Both the position numbers and the translations under genes were made by a program. 64,000 nt of DNA from Dreissena polymorpha (taxonomy: Eukaryota; Mollusca; Bivalvia; Myida; Dreissenidae): positions 16,864,778 to 16,928,777 of the forward strand of contig NC_068360.1 in assembly GCF_020536995.1 (NCBI RefSeq), in the 5' to 3' direction. The number at the start of each line of letters is the position of its first letter. Position 1 is the first letter of the stretch. The notes under the pieces are model-generated. The model made no database searches and was not told the DNA's origin. It saw only the letters and a program-made list of their open reading frames with translations. Positions 24,414 to 37,135 of this stretch are shown here, in pieces.

Positions 24414-24632
24414 TATGCCTAGCGTCTAGAAAAAGGCCTTGGCAAACACGTAGACCCAGATGAGACGCCGCATGATGCGGCGTCTCATCATGGTCTCTGC
24501 TGTTTGCTGAAAGGAATTTCTGTGAAAATTATTCTAAATATAGAAATAAATATACTAGACATCCCTATACTTTAAGAAATAAATTGATCCAATTTAGAAG
24601 GATTGGAGAGTCCACTATGCATAAATGGTCTA
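24414..24632 (+). mobile_element. Small TIR element, family A, copy 3 (absent from unit 2)
   Basis: Inserted in unit 1 between TTTTCGCGAG and AATAAACAC; unit 2 at 37650-37670 runs straight through (TTTTCGCGATTGTAAATAAA). The right end has lost the last GG pair of the arm. Confidence 0.88.
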
Positions 24633-25474
24633 AATAAACACTGGATCGAAATCGACGTAAATATGTTCGTTAACTAAGAAGATTTAACTACACGTAACAA
24701 AATGGCAGCGATTATTGAAGTAAAAATTATTATTGCTGATATCACGCCTGCGTGTCATATACATTCCACAAGAACAGCAATGAGGCAACTTTAATACGTG
24801 TAGAACCTACAGCTGGCGATTTCATAATCAAAGCTCTGAATGCACTTCAAACAGTAAATGTTTCTGCTATTTCCTCTACGTTTTATTCTAAAGCATCACC
24901 TCTGAAATCTTCTTGCAATGTCAACAAGTAATAATGGCCTCACTACGATCGACATTAAGTAATCAAATATCATCCGTTTTGTTTAGTTGTCTTTTTCTGT
25001 GTCATTTTGTCTGGCCCGCGTCTTGAGCTTCAGTACGGATTATACTTGTAACTCGAAAAGTATTGAAAAGATTCAAATAGGTTCAAATAATTGTTCATAA
25101 TTGATTGATACTCATGCTGCATTCTGAGGGAGAGTCAACATGTACCAAGTAACGATAATAATCCCGTGAGAACTGAAGATCGAATTACGGCCCTTGTATT
25201 ATGTACTTTCGTTGAATCTCCCTAAATATGCTTCATGGGCATCAATCAATTATGAACAAACTACAAAGTATAAGGGCCTTAATTCGATCTTAAGTTGCCA
25301 TACGATTATTATCGTTACGTGGTACCTGTTATATGACCCACCAGTTGCAGTGACCTTGTTAATGTTTCTGCTTACTCTTGTATATATTATGTATCTTTGC
25401 TAATACTTAACTACTATTTAAGCAGTCACTACACATATAACAAATGTACTTAATTTGATATTGTGAAAATTACA

Positions 25475-26822
25475 AAAAGGCCCTATAAAGGTGACAAATC
25501 CAATTATTATGCATATAAACTGGTCTTATTTTTACCGGATTTCAGTTACTCTTGCATAAAAAAATGTTAATAACACAGCTTAGGTAAAAAGTTGTCAAGA
25601 ATTATGGAAGATACACCCGTTTCAAAACTGGAAGAAATGTTTACAACTTTGCAACTAACGTGATGTGTAGCCTCAAAGCGGTGACGTATGCTAATCAAAG
25701 CGCTGAAGGCACTAAATATGTTCGCTATTGCATAATCTTAGAAGCAACTCAGTTTTCAAACTTATGTTATAGCTATTAATATCGCAATTTTGAAATGAAC
25801 ACAACCCATTCAAATTTTAAAGAGTGTGTCTTAAAGCACAGGTCGAGATGTGTGTGACTGTTTATCCTCATATTTATGTTATAGAGATAACTTAGACAAA
25901 ATAACAACAATATGTCTTTTTTGCACAATTGGACGCTGCACTGGCAACCATCTTCAGAAGTGTGGTTGCCTCGCTAAAGATTAACAAGCCTATAATCATG
26001 TACATGTTGTGATATGTGTATCTATTACTTTATATATTTTCTTTAAATTATTGAGAAACAATTTTGCCCACATGACAGACTTTTAAATGCAGCATTAAGC
26101 CCCGTTTTCCCTGAAAGCAGCCAATATGTACAGATTTCAATGATAAACTTACCAATGTCATCGCACAAGCTGTTTTAAACACTAGACTGGCCAATATGTC
26201 CCACAAGCTCTTAAACCTATTGTTTACATAATTACAGGCTGTCGTCTGCTGCAGTGTATCAGTTAAGTATAAATAGAAACGCTTTAAGCATTTATCGTCT
26301 GCTAAATTTGACTGGAGTTATCCACACAGGCAGTCATAGGTTAAAATAATAAAAAGTAGCTAAGGCATACTGATTTGCAAAATTGCGTCTGTGTTATTTG
26401 TGAGCTTGGCTCACAATTAAAAATAGCCGAAAGAAAATTCAAGATTAATTCTATTTTAAACAACTTTTTACCAGCAGAAAGTAACTTATTAGATCACTAC
26501 AAACGTTTTAACCAGTTAGAAGAGACCTACTTTGTGAGAGATACCGGAAAACGTTGAAAATCAACGATATATTTTTGGTGACCTGAGTCACTTTCACTTT
26601 CCCGAGTAAATAGCGATGTAAATAAACTGATTGTTTGTAAACACAATTGACTTGGAGGACACTGTATTTTGAGCTCAATACAAGTTGTATTGCTCATTTT
26701 TTATGGTAATGTCCAATAGCCTATATATATATTGTTTTTTGATAACCTTTATATATAAAATATGAAAAAATATGAAAAAAATCGGTAAATAATTACGAAT
26801 CGTCACCTTTATAGGGCCTTTA
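25475..26822. mobile_element. 1.35-kb TIR element inserted in unit 1
   Basis: The ends are exact reverse complements (AAAGGCCCTATAAAGGTGAC) with weaker similarity for another 15 bp. Unit 2 lacks it: the flanks at 25460 and 26825 are continuous at about 38480. The interior has a 60-codon frame (26375-26557) with no recognised domain; no transposase is seen. The part 26096-26375 is an inverted relative of 23760-24000. Confidence 0.85.
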
Positions 26823-28833
26823 AAACAACATCATTTTATTTACATAATATGTGAAGGCTCTTATCCGTGGATTCAAAACAGTACTTAATTTCACGTTTTA
26901 CTTTTTGTCTGAAATCAATATTTTTTTATAAAGATATCCATAAATATAACATATTTTGAACCAGATTAGCACTGTGTATTTCACGTGCATCATTAAAACT
27001 GGTTCCATTTACAACTCATCCCCAAAAGACAGTTATATCAAACATGATTGCAGTCACGACTTTATCAACGTAACGCGAACATTATTTGTTGACGAAAGTA
27101 AGCAATAGAATCAGGTCGAACCCACTATGTGAACAAAATGAATTAAAAGTCCACCATTTTTATGTTGATTTTGCAACATCTCTTGGGGTCATCATAACTA
27201 ATATATCAATGGGCATAACTGCAACCTTTCCTTTGCGATACAAGATTTGGTATGGATTTTACTTAAACATAAAATTATATTTTTAAGAAGGTTCAGTGAG
27301 AAAAGCACATAGCATGAAACAACTTAATCTAAATTTTATATAAATACTAAAATGCGATACTCACTTTAGTATATGGCAATCGTAGATAATTGCATTCAGA
27401 GAGTTTGAATAAAAATCTCAACCTAGGCCAGCCTCAGTGATATTGGTAAATGTAATTAGGTGGTAATTCTAATAGCCGCTGTGTGTCCAGAAAAAAAATT
27501 ATGGTAGATATTGGGGGCTGCGAACACTGGATCCAAGTATTACTTCAATAAATACTCTCATTGTTAAAATGCCTTCGAATCCTAACTTAAATTCAATTAA
27601 ACGAGGTGCTAAATAAACGATGTATTGGTACTATAAAGTCTATGTCCCTGTTTTGTTTCTGACAAAATATATTCAATAAATACTAACTTTACATTATAAA
27701 TAGCTTACCATTCTAATGAAAGGTTTTACTATAAAGATATATATTTGGCAAAGTTTTTGGGTTATTGCGTTAATAACCAACACAGTAGTGTTTCGATGCA
27801 TAGGAATTAAACAACTAGGGCGAGAATCTGAGTAGTTTGATAACAAACACAACGGTTGGATATCAAACCAATAACTAAAACTTTGCAAAAATAGTATTTC
27901 GGTTATTATTCGAATTTATTATAATTCGTATGTAAAATATTGAAACAATTGTAATCCTCACTCCGTCCTTTTCCTACGAAAAAAAACATACACGCGTGCG
28001 TAACTGTCAGTTCAACACATCGAAAATCAACACACGTCATGTGTATTGTCCAATGCAGCGAAAGTATTATACTTATAAATGCAAAATTAGCAAACCTAAA
28101 ATATAACAAGTATACTACTCACGTGTTGTAACAGCGCTTTATAATGCAGAAATATAGAACATGGCGATATCTGTTATTTCATACCATATTTTATCAAACG
28201 AGTTCCGGAATTTTCAGTGATCGAACCTTGGGTTCGGTAACTATTATATTTAAAACAAGTTTAAAGAATCGTGGTATGAAATAAAAACGAGGGTCAGAAT
28301 TTTTATCACATGCTTTTAAATTAGAAAAGTCAATAAATATTTACATAAACGGCATGATAATTAAGGCACGTTGTATAAATTGCGCGACGTCTATGTTGTT
28401 GCAACGTCGTGTCAGAAAAAAAGGATGGTCGGTCAAAAATAATTAGTCAATGAACACGCTCAAAAAGCTATAAAAACATGTTTAAGTTTTTTAAAATTCG
28501 TTATGGTTATCTTACATGGAAAGCAATGTAATTCACGTGGTAACTTATTGGTTTTGTCAAAAGTTTGCTACATAGCGTGCTTGAGCACGTGCCGTTTACT
28601 TTACAGTTTCTTTGAATTTCCTGAATTACTTTCAAATCATCAGATCCCGCCCATAGTTTGTTGCAGAATAACCCACATTAATTCTCATTCTTTTCCTATA
28701 AAATACAAATCGCCGGTAGAATGTGCGGTTACTTTATTAACATGTGGGGTATTTCCAGAAATTCAATGATGACCGGTAACTTTAATTCTGTTTCTACATA
28801 ATGGTATATGTTCTAAAGATTTCAGTGACAACA

Positions 28834-31386
28834 ATGAAGATATATTTTTGTGGCAGCATAGGAGGAGGTCGACAGGATGATGAAATATATGCACGACTTA
28901 TTGAGAAGCTTCAAACTTACGGAGAGGTCCTTACAAAACACGTTGGCTCGAAAACTGTTGTTCAAGGTAAAAAACTGCAAACATCATTTGTGTGATCTTT
29001 TATAGTTACAATATAGAAATCATACCTGACTTTGTTATCATTGAGATATGTTCTTGAGATATCACGTGTATGACTATATAATTAGTATGATTAGACAATA
29101 GACATGTTGCGATATTAATTATAATAAAGACGTTCGGTTGTATAAAAGGGTTTAATGTGGTAGCTACATGTATACCGACTAGTCTTTTGAAGGTACATTG
29201 TATATTGAAATTCTTGCCGGTATTATACAGGCTCAGGTATAAACATTCTAAAAGTATGAATACGTGTTCACCTCCTCGCGATTACGAATGTGAACGATAC
29301 TCTGAAGTCGAAAATGCTGCTTTGTTTATTTGTATTTAAAAAATGGTACTTTCAATTACATGTATTATATATATTTGTTTTCAGATGAGATAGATTTGAC
29401 TGCCAAGTACATTCATGACCGAGATGTTCGGTGGCTCGAAGAGAGTGATGGTAAGCTCTCACATGGTATTGCTCATCTTTTCAAATTTACTGCTAAATGT
29501 GTGTCATTTAAGTTTGAACTATATATGACAATTGCACGGGGCCTGTCTCAATAACACATTCGTTGACTGAAAACAAATCATTAAATTTGGCTAATACTTT
29601 ATCTTGTGCCGAAAACATCATTTTTTTTTCAAAGAATTCGTGTGATTTGCACTTCATGCGCATTTAAGAGGACCAACCGACGAAAGTTGACTGGACTGAC
29701 GAAAAACTGACGATCTCGCATTCTATTTGTAGTCTGGCCTCATAGTTTGAATGCGGATTCGTTATGAAATTATTTCTATGACCGACCGACTCTGATTTAA
29801 GTAAGTCAGTTGTCAGTTACTGGCATGTAAGTATTTTCAGTTTTAGTAACCAGCTTACCTGATTATCGTACCTCTGTCATATGATTCAAATACTGCTGAA
29901 ATTCTCCCAAAAATGGTAAAACATTTAAAAAAAACTAACCTTTTTTAAAATAGCGATAGTTGTTGATGATTAAATAACCAATACATCGTTCTTAACAGCG
30001 AACCCGCCAGTGGTTATTCTTATGTAATCTTTATACTTGAAGTCTTTCAATTTGTTCTTGAACACAGACCAAAGGTTAAGTGCATGACCTCAAATGTGCG
30101 AGTTTGATAGAAATACCGGAAGCGGATCTATAGCACCCCGGCCTTTATCAAAGCGCATTTAACTATCATATTAGCCAAGCATGTTCAGTTCGATATATTA
30201 TTATAATATATTAATTACTAGCAGCTTAATTGAACATTTCATGGAAACATTATATTTGAATGTGCAAAAAACAGTTCAGGAAGGTGATTTAAACAATAGG
30301 CCCGTACCTCATAGCAATTGAATTTCGGGTGCGAAAATCATAGGAAAATACAGTTTAACACAAAGATAGGCTTAGCAAGAGAATAAAAGGTTAATGACAA
30401 ATATATGTTCAGCGGGAAAATAAAGGTTGCTGTTTAACACAGATATTCTAAGGGGGGCTATGGAAACCTCAATCCCAAGTCTTGACGGCACCTGTTATTC
30501 TTATTCATGATCTGACCATTTTGTCTTTCTTTATTAAACATGCAGTAAATAAAAATAGCTGAAAAAAAACGATAAACATCAAGTGTATTAAGTGTTTACA
30601 TCTGGCATTACTCCAATCGGCAAAGTAGTCGTCGAAATGGGTTATAAGCCAACCTTGTATGATTTCAGTTGTGGTAGCGGAGGTAACCCAGATCTCTATG
30701 GGAGTGGGGTACGAGCTCGGACGAGCCGCTGCCATGGGCATGAAGATACTGTGTCTCTACAGACCTTCGCCTGATAAACGTAAGTGTATTGATAAAAGAT
30801 ACAAAAATATTGTTCGTTGATGTACTTAATGTACTTAATCTTTATAAAATATTAATTACCATCTTTGCATTAACAAACAGTGGTTCATTAGCCAGGTATC
30901 AGCTGTTAATATTTACATATTAAAATGATTTGTATCCTGACTGACAAAACATTGTTATTACCGTTGTTGTTTGCTATGTGTTAGCTACTAGTATTTCACC
31001 TTGGACTAAATCATTTAATATACTTGTCAGTATGAAATAAATAACACTTTAGAGGTAAACATGAAGTAAAACGTGTGGTTGTTATTACTATTGTTTTCAA
31101 ATAAGTTGCAATAATATAGCACGCACGCAATTATGCATTTGTTCTCCAAAGACAAATTTTAAATAAACGGTTTAAAATCCCATTATCCAAATAAATTTCA
31201 ATAATGCATCAGTACTCTTAAAATATCATTGTGGTAAAACAAATTGCCGCAACCGTTTCGTTATTGTTTTTATGACTTGCAGGTCTGTCTGACATGATAG
31301 CTGGGGCTCACAACGGCACAAAATTTGTCGTAAAAAATTACACCGAAGAAGAGGCGGAGCAAATATTTAAAGACTTTCTTATATAA
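28834..31386 (+). CDS. DNPH1: DNPH1-like deoxynucleoside monophosphate N-glycosidase, copy 1 (four exons)
   Basis: Exons at 28834-28966, 29385-29450, 30669-30779 and 31283-31386 give an open frame of 137 residues plus TAA; every intron is GT-AG and phase 1. The family (Rcl, nucleoside deoxyribosyltransferase fold) cleaves the N-glycosidic bond of 2'-deoxynucleoside 5'-monophosphates. Visible family landmarks are the YFCGS start of the Rossmann-like fold (Tyr4), GGRQD, the LTKHV segment, Asp58 in HDRDVRWL, and the TQxSxGVGYELGR block with Ser76 and Glu82. These align with rat Rcl Tyr13, Asp69, Ser87 and Glu93 (numbering recalled), with the same spacing from Asp to Ser and Glu. The Arg of the usual GSIRGGR is Gly10 here, an oddity in the phosphate-binding loop. 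The Met at 28834 is preferred because it abuts the fold; an in-frame Met at 28801 would add 11 residues. AATAAA lies at 31491. It is the plus-strand member of a tandem pair. Confidence 0.92.
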
Positions 31387-31499
31387 ACGTCCAGAAGTCA
31401 ACAAGTGTGAACGGTCCCGAGTTTTGTCGGTCGACGTCATCAGATTATATCTCAGGACACAGCTGTGTTTACACTGCAGAAATATTTTGTAATAAAATA

Positions 31500-32160
31500 A
31501 CTTAAAGGTGCCTTTTCACACTTTGGTAAATTGACAAAATTAAAAAAAGTAAAAAAGGTGATAAGGGTTTTAAATGCGTTTTCATCATATTGAGCATTCT
31601 TTAAAAATCGGACAATGTAGTGCGATTCAGCAAAGATTAATTCATCCACAAATGTACAGAAACATTCAATCACAACCCATTTGAAAATCAATTCTTCTGC
31701 ATGTGTGAAGATCAACTCTCCATCCAATTTAATCGCTAACGACATCAAACGATGTGAAAAGCGTTACGCCAATTTCACATTTAAAGCGAAGTAAACTTGC
31801 AACAACGTTTTAATGAATATACATAACTGCTGGATATTCAAATCCATATGAGTGTTTAAATAATCAATTCAAAGTTAATTTGAATACATGTTATTTTCTC
31901 GAACTCGACATATTTATAATCAATTTTATTTATTATGTGTTGAGATCGGAATGCTAAATGCGTGCGCATTATGCAAGAGCTTTGTATCCAGCCAACAGAC
32001 CATGGCAACTATTTCAATGATGTGACGGTGTGGAAAGAAAGGTTACTTCAAAGCGGTAGTACATGTGCCACGTTTGCCTATAACAAATAGTAGGGTGTGT
32101 TTTTACAGTATATGGTGAAAATTATCAATAAAAATGGCGCCTTACTGATTTGTTTCACAT
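31500..32160 (+). repeat. Dispersed repeat at the unit 1/unit 2 junction
   Basis: Related sequence is found at three places: about 19480-19740 (left of unit 1), here, and 49460-50070 (right of unit 2). Shared marks include GAAGATCAACT, ATCGCTAACGACATCAAACG (the last two copies) and AAAATGGCGCC. Copies at all three edges could have mediated unequal crossing-over. The first 50 bases match the left end of the tRNA-bearing TIR family (see 13275-14633). Confidence 0.6.
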
Positions 32161-32840
32161 AAATATGAAAAAACCAATTAATATCCAATATGATCAAAAT
32201 TATATTTCCTTCCATAATTGTGTAAAACGTTATTGCATTGTGTATGTGACTTACCGAGTCGTGATTTGATTAAAGCTTGGGCCTTTAAAATGAGAGTTTT
32301 CTTCTGAACATAGCGCGCCAATGTATTCAATAACCAGAATCATTAAAGCCAATGTATTCAATTACCAGAATCATTAAAGCCAACAATTGAATGAAATAGG
32401 GAAAAAGTAAATCTATTGTTTGGGCTAAATTATTGTCATATTGTGAACATCATGACATATGTATAGTTGTATCTATATAATAATTTATCCACTAGATGCT
32501 ATTCTATACCTTTCTTTAAAGGTCATATGCCAATTTTATTACGAAAAATTCTATTTAAAAATATGTATATTCTAAAACGATTGGAATCATCAAGAGCAAT
32601 GGCAAAAAATATTATGTTACGAAAAAAACGATGATTATGTTTTCCGTAAACCGCTCGGGTATTTCCGCCACCTATTTCGTTGGTGACGTCATTTTTACAC
32701 AACGCGCATGAAACGGAAACTTAAATTGTGGTGACAGAAATGTTGATATACTTTGAAATATATTCATCTTATTTTAGTCATATTGCATAAACACGCCTTT
32801 TTTAATACACTGGTTATTATTTTCTAAAAAGTGTAATATT

Positions 32841-33167
32841 TTGAATTTGCCTAACGATCATGAAATTATATGGGTGTTACATAATCCTTTTGTTCAAGCT
32901 ACATATTTAAATAATCAAAGAGTAATTCTAAAACAAATAATGGGTCATTGTATTCGATTAATCAAATGGTTTAGAACTCGTGTAAATAGCTGTTGTGAAT
33001 GTAGGCCGAAAGTATCATCAGTATTGTTGTCAAGCGATTGTGTTTTTGTAACGTGTATTGATTATTGTGCTTATATGTCCAGTAATCTCACCATGTTTAC
33101 ACAGTGTGTCAGTAAAAACACGCTTACAATTTTAATTTCGATGATATTTTTAATCCATTACCTATAG
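32841..33167 (+). other. Open frame shared by both duplication units (unit 2 member)
   Basis: 108-codon counterpart of the frame at 20809-21120. The shared part covers about 75 codons (FVQATYL to CVFV and on to SSNLT). It lies just after the left edge of unit 2. Unrecognised; coding status uncertain. Confidence 0.2.
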
Positions 33168-34814
33168 TTCGACGAGATTATTTATCCAGGTTTTGACAAG
33201 ATTTGTGTTTTAAGTCCTTTAAAGCAATATTTTAATAGGTTAATTTTCTATTTAACGAATATCTCAAACATCGTCACTTGCAAACATTATACTAGTGATA
33301 TTCAAATATGGAAAGTGAATGTAATGAAAAGAAGTTTAAAAATGAAAAATTATGAGAACATACGTTAAGTTGTTTAATATTTTACAGAGAGAAAATAATA
33401 CTCGTTAATAAATTTACGTTCCTGAACTGAATATGGAAAGATACTAAAGTTCATAAGTCGAATATCTTCTTCCCCATAGCGACATCACGCCCAATCTCGC
33501 AGCCCACTCCAATTAAAATCTGGGTCACCACCATCGCAGTTAACGTATATAATATCTAGTAGCTGGCGATATCTTTTCGCCAGAAGGCCTTATTATGTAG
33601 TGATACTGAATATGTTTCCATACATACAGGGCTCCTTCCCACTCACATCAATAATAATATCATAAACTAACATGGATCGCAGCAAGATATATTTGGGCAT
33701 AAACTGTGTTTGCGTTAGGTTACCCGACCAATATAACAAATGCCCCGACACTATACTATTTTATTGAGTTTATACTTTTTGTCGGCATTAAGAAGCGCAG
33801 CAAAACACATGTAAATAGTATTTGAGTATAACACATACGTGATTCGTTTATTTATATCAATGATTTAAATAAGCAGTGCGTCTGAAAACTGGATATGTTA
33901 CAGACACGTATGCCTCCCACAACACATGTTTGGATACATGTTTGTTCCTACAGGCCGTAGTATACCATATTTGTCCTTAAGTGTGAAATTGACTTTGCGA
34001 TTGTGACACAGGCGTTTTGTATGACGAACGATCTGTTCATTGGGATCGTGGCCAAAAAGGAATGTTGTATTGTCTGAGTTTGTAACGAACCAACATGAAT
34101 TTTGCATTTTTGCGACTTATTTCTGCTTGAAATCTCAGTTATGACTAATCGATGTATGCATGATTATATTTTATTGTAAACAGTCAAAATAAAGAGGCAT
34201 ATTCAAAAGACGTTAAATCGTCTTAACCATTCCGGTGGTACGTAATCGAAATTTTTCATCATGTTTTGCCCGCTGTGAGTGATTTATACTTGGTCCGAAA
34301 CACTTTTCCACATCCTCTCTTTAGACCCAATAGGGTCTGCAAGGACATGTTCATAGGACTTAATTTCTCTAATGTGAAAAACATATATTTTTACAAACTG
34401 CCAATTCTGTCACATATATATTTATTTTGTTTCCTCTGTAATACTATACAATAATTAATAAATTGAAGTCCGGCGGGCTTATGTGTATTTTTGCAATGAT
34501 CCACCCGAATTCTTCCAATTTGGAATCCTTGATCTATATTTACATTTGCAAAGGGCTATTGCATCAAATGCATATTATTTAGATCAACAACAGATCAAAA
34601 CAAACATAACAAAACAATTACGGGCATTCATATTTATGTGGTTGATAGGTACAAATAAGTGCTTCGAAGCATCAGTACGGATTTAAGCGATATGTTTATG
34701 CCTATATGTTTGTATCATCGACGAAGAAATATTTGATTGATAAACTCAGTATCCAGGTCTATTTTGATACATTTAGTTATTTTAAATGAATCATTTGTTG
34801 TTGTTTTTGCATAG

Positions 34815-34906
34815 CTCGAGAAGCTGTTATAGCTGACTGGCGAAAGCATCAATTCTGTACTGTCCATTTTCCAGTTTTGGTTGCACAAGATATAGAGAAT
34901 AATAGG
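34815..34906 (+). other. Weak candidate: orphan exon
   Basis: Between a TTTTTGCATAG acceptor and a GTTAGT donor there is an open stretch that can be read as REAVIADWRKHQFCTVHF followed by PVLVAQDIENN. No neighbouring exon of matching phase was found and no counterpart was seen in unit 1. It may be a relic exon or chance. Confidence 0.2.
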
Positions 34907-35199
34907 TTAGTGTTGATTATAGATCAGGTTTATCATGCGAGGCTTAGAAAACAAAAAGCACGAGCCTTGGCGAGTGCTTTTTCGTTTTCGTGCCGAGCAA
35001 TTTTAATCATATTGAATTGCAAATCTTAAAGTTTTATGATATCAATATGACATTAAGTTGTAATATACAAGGAACTACATTTGTTTACAACGTAGCCTAA
35101 CACCACACACAATTCACTTTCGATATCAAACTATCAAGTCGATCACGAGGTGCACAATATTTTCTTCTTTGTTATAATATGTGGTTATTTCGTGACGAA

Positions 35200-35830
35200 A
35201 TAACAAAGATTACTTGGATTTAAGCTAATTATATACATTTTGAATGTTGAAAGTGGCACCAAAGAATTGTGAGGCAAAGTTGTTCGAACTAGAGAAAGAC
35301 ATTTGCTGGTGAAGTGACTGGGTGGGGCGGACATCAAGATCAACTTGTTCGACGGTAGACAGTGGTTGTCTAGGCTGCATTTCGGCCATAGTTTCGGTGC
35401 ATGAAGGTGAACAAGAGGAATCTGTTGGATTGGTACATTTACTGGACTGAGCAAGAATGAACACTTTTGCTGCTGTTCAACAGATATGTTGGAATAATTG
35501 GTTATGGACAGGGCATTTTTTGTGCCCTGTTATGGCCATGGTTTCAGTGGGTGGAATGTTTTCATTTTGAAGTTTTTGGACCAGGAATTTGCGAACTGAG
35601 TGGTTCGTTATTCTCTTGTGCTTGAGGAAGCCGGCGTCTTTTGCCATGGCCTTCAGCATCTGACCTAGCTTGTTGACACCCAATTGTTGACGCAAGAACC
35701 ACTGGGATGCAGTGTCATTTGTGCGTATTGCCAGGTTGAAAAGATGCTTTGAAGAAAAATCAGATGGACGCATATCCGAGTACAGCTTGTTAACACAGGA
35801 TTTCTTGGTCCGGACGATTGTTTTCTACGG
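35200..35830 (-). pseudogene. Crypton-like tyrosine recombinase fragment
   Basis: A minus-strand open stretch (35477-35773, with similar coding continuing to about 35830) reads KSCVNKLYSDMRPSDF, GVNKLGQMLKAMAKDAG, then KRITNHSVRKFLVQKL and MAITGHK. The HxxR and GHK boxes are those of Crypton-type tyrosine recombinases, plain DNA transposons and their domesticated relatives. After GHK the reading frame no longer matches; a tail resembling NYSNISVEQQQK, which would hold the catalytic Tyr, continues in another frame to about 35200. The N-terminal core-binding part is absent. It lies in duplication unit 2 only, within an interval bounded by 13-bp direct repeats. Likely a dead fragment. Confidence 0.65.
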
Positions 35831-36929
35831 TCAAATGGGAGCAACTCGAACTGACTTCTTCAAAGGGGAGCAACAACAACAGAACCTATTTGCATAGTGT
35901 TCAATTTACCTAATACTAGAGGTTTTAATAAAAATAAATGACAAAAAACACGTTTTTTGCTACTTTTCTTTGTTTTAAGTTCATTAAGATTGACAAACTT
36001 TTGAGATTGTTTTTATTATTGATGCACTTGGCAAATACAGGTGACGAGGTGCGTGGGAAAAAGTAGTCCCGGTTCGGCAGTTGATGACGTCATTTCGTGC
36101 CATTGATTATAGCCTTGCCGTTGATTATAGATGAAATTTAATAAACGGGGCTTTAATCAACCGATTTCGCTGTAAAAGTGGGATAAAAACAATATTCTGG
36201 GAATAGTGTTACATCGCTCAAGTCGTTTATGTTTTAGAAGAAAAACGGAGCTAAATTTCAAGCTAAATTTCAAGCTAGTTAAAGACGACAGTCTAGGATG
36301 CGCAATCGACGAAAACATGCAATAAGAATTTACTAATTTAAAAATGCGTTAATTGCTTGCGCCCCCAATAATTATGAAATTTGGATAAACGAGTTTTCGT
36401 AAACTAAGAACTCATCTACAATTGTTTATATATACACAAAGAAAGCTGAATCCATGCATTCTTTTTGTCTTATGTCGATAGACAGAAAAACAAAAAATAT
36501 ATATTTACAATAATTTACGGTGAATCTATATTTCCGCGTGCATTTTACTACTGACGTTGACTTTAAGGGCCGAGTGATGAACTTCTTGTTTTTACCTTTT
36601 GTTAAACCTAACTGATATAACATGTACGTTCGTCCCCTTGATATATAATGCGTTACCAGCCATACAAACGGTGGGTTTTCGCCCGGGTACTCCGGCTTCC
36701 CCCACACACACATACACACCGCCCCAACAACACAACACCACACCAAAATTGAACATCTTTTATAACAATAAAATAGCTGAATATTGCTGCTATTATTCAA
36801 CATTATTCCCAACTTTTGAAATCTTGTAAGTTTATAAGTTAGGACTGATGGGGCAAACTCTGGGTCAGCCTCTTGCTTGGAAATGACCAATAAACCTCGA
36901 AATACACACAACGACAACATACATTTTGA

Positions 36930-37135
36930 CTGACTAGCGCAGTGGTAAAGTGCTTCTCACCTAAGCGACTTTGGTGCAATTCGCGATCCCGGCAGCATGT
37001 GAGTTTGGTTGGTGGTCACCATAACTGACATGTGGGGTTTACGCCGGGTACTCGGGCTTCCCCCCGCATCACAATACCACACCAAAATTGAAAAAAATCT
37101 GTCAATAACAAAGAAATAGCTGGAAATTGAAGCTA
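36930..37135 (+). mobile_element. tRNA-derived SINE
   Basis: GACTAGCGCAGTGGTAAAGT (A box) and GTGCAATTCGCGATCCC (B box), followed by a body with CGGGTACTCGGGCTTCCCCC and AAGAAATAGCTGGAAATTGA. Related bodies without heads occur at 23020-23125, 23300-23420 and 36660-36800. Confidence 0.65.

Larger units (their letters stand above)
19730..31800 (+). repeat. Tandem segmental duplication, unit 1
   Basis: Blocks of this segment recur in the same order and orientation from 32.5 kb on. Examples: 19740-20020 with 32480-32745, 20705-21960 with 32760-34080, 24160-24400 with 37450-37650, 24720-25470 with 37740-38480, 26830-27060 with 38490-38720, 27600-31500 with 43010-47825. The DNPH1 exons and introns are included. 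Blocks are estimated by eye to be roughly 80-90 percent alike, so the event is old. Unit 1 alone has three TIR insertions (20029-20694, 24414-24632, 25475-26822). Confidence 0.88.

Noticed and set aside
28503-28769. 88-codon frame upstream of DNPH1 copy 1
   Set aside because: The matching DNA upstream of copy 2 does not keep the frame.
30505-30741. Minus-strand frame over DNPH1 exon 3 (also at 46881-47078)
   Set aside because: Antisense shadow of a conserved exon; similarity between the copies follows from the sense gene.
36426-36920. 164-codon minus-strand frame
   Set aside because: It overlaps a SINE-like body and AT-rich DNA, has no recognised domain and no counterpart in unit 1.
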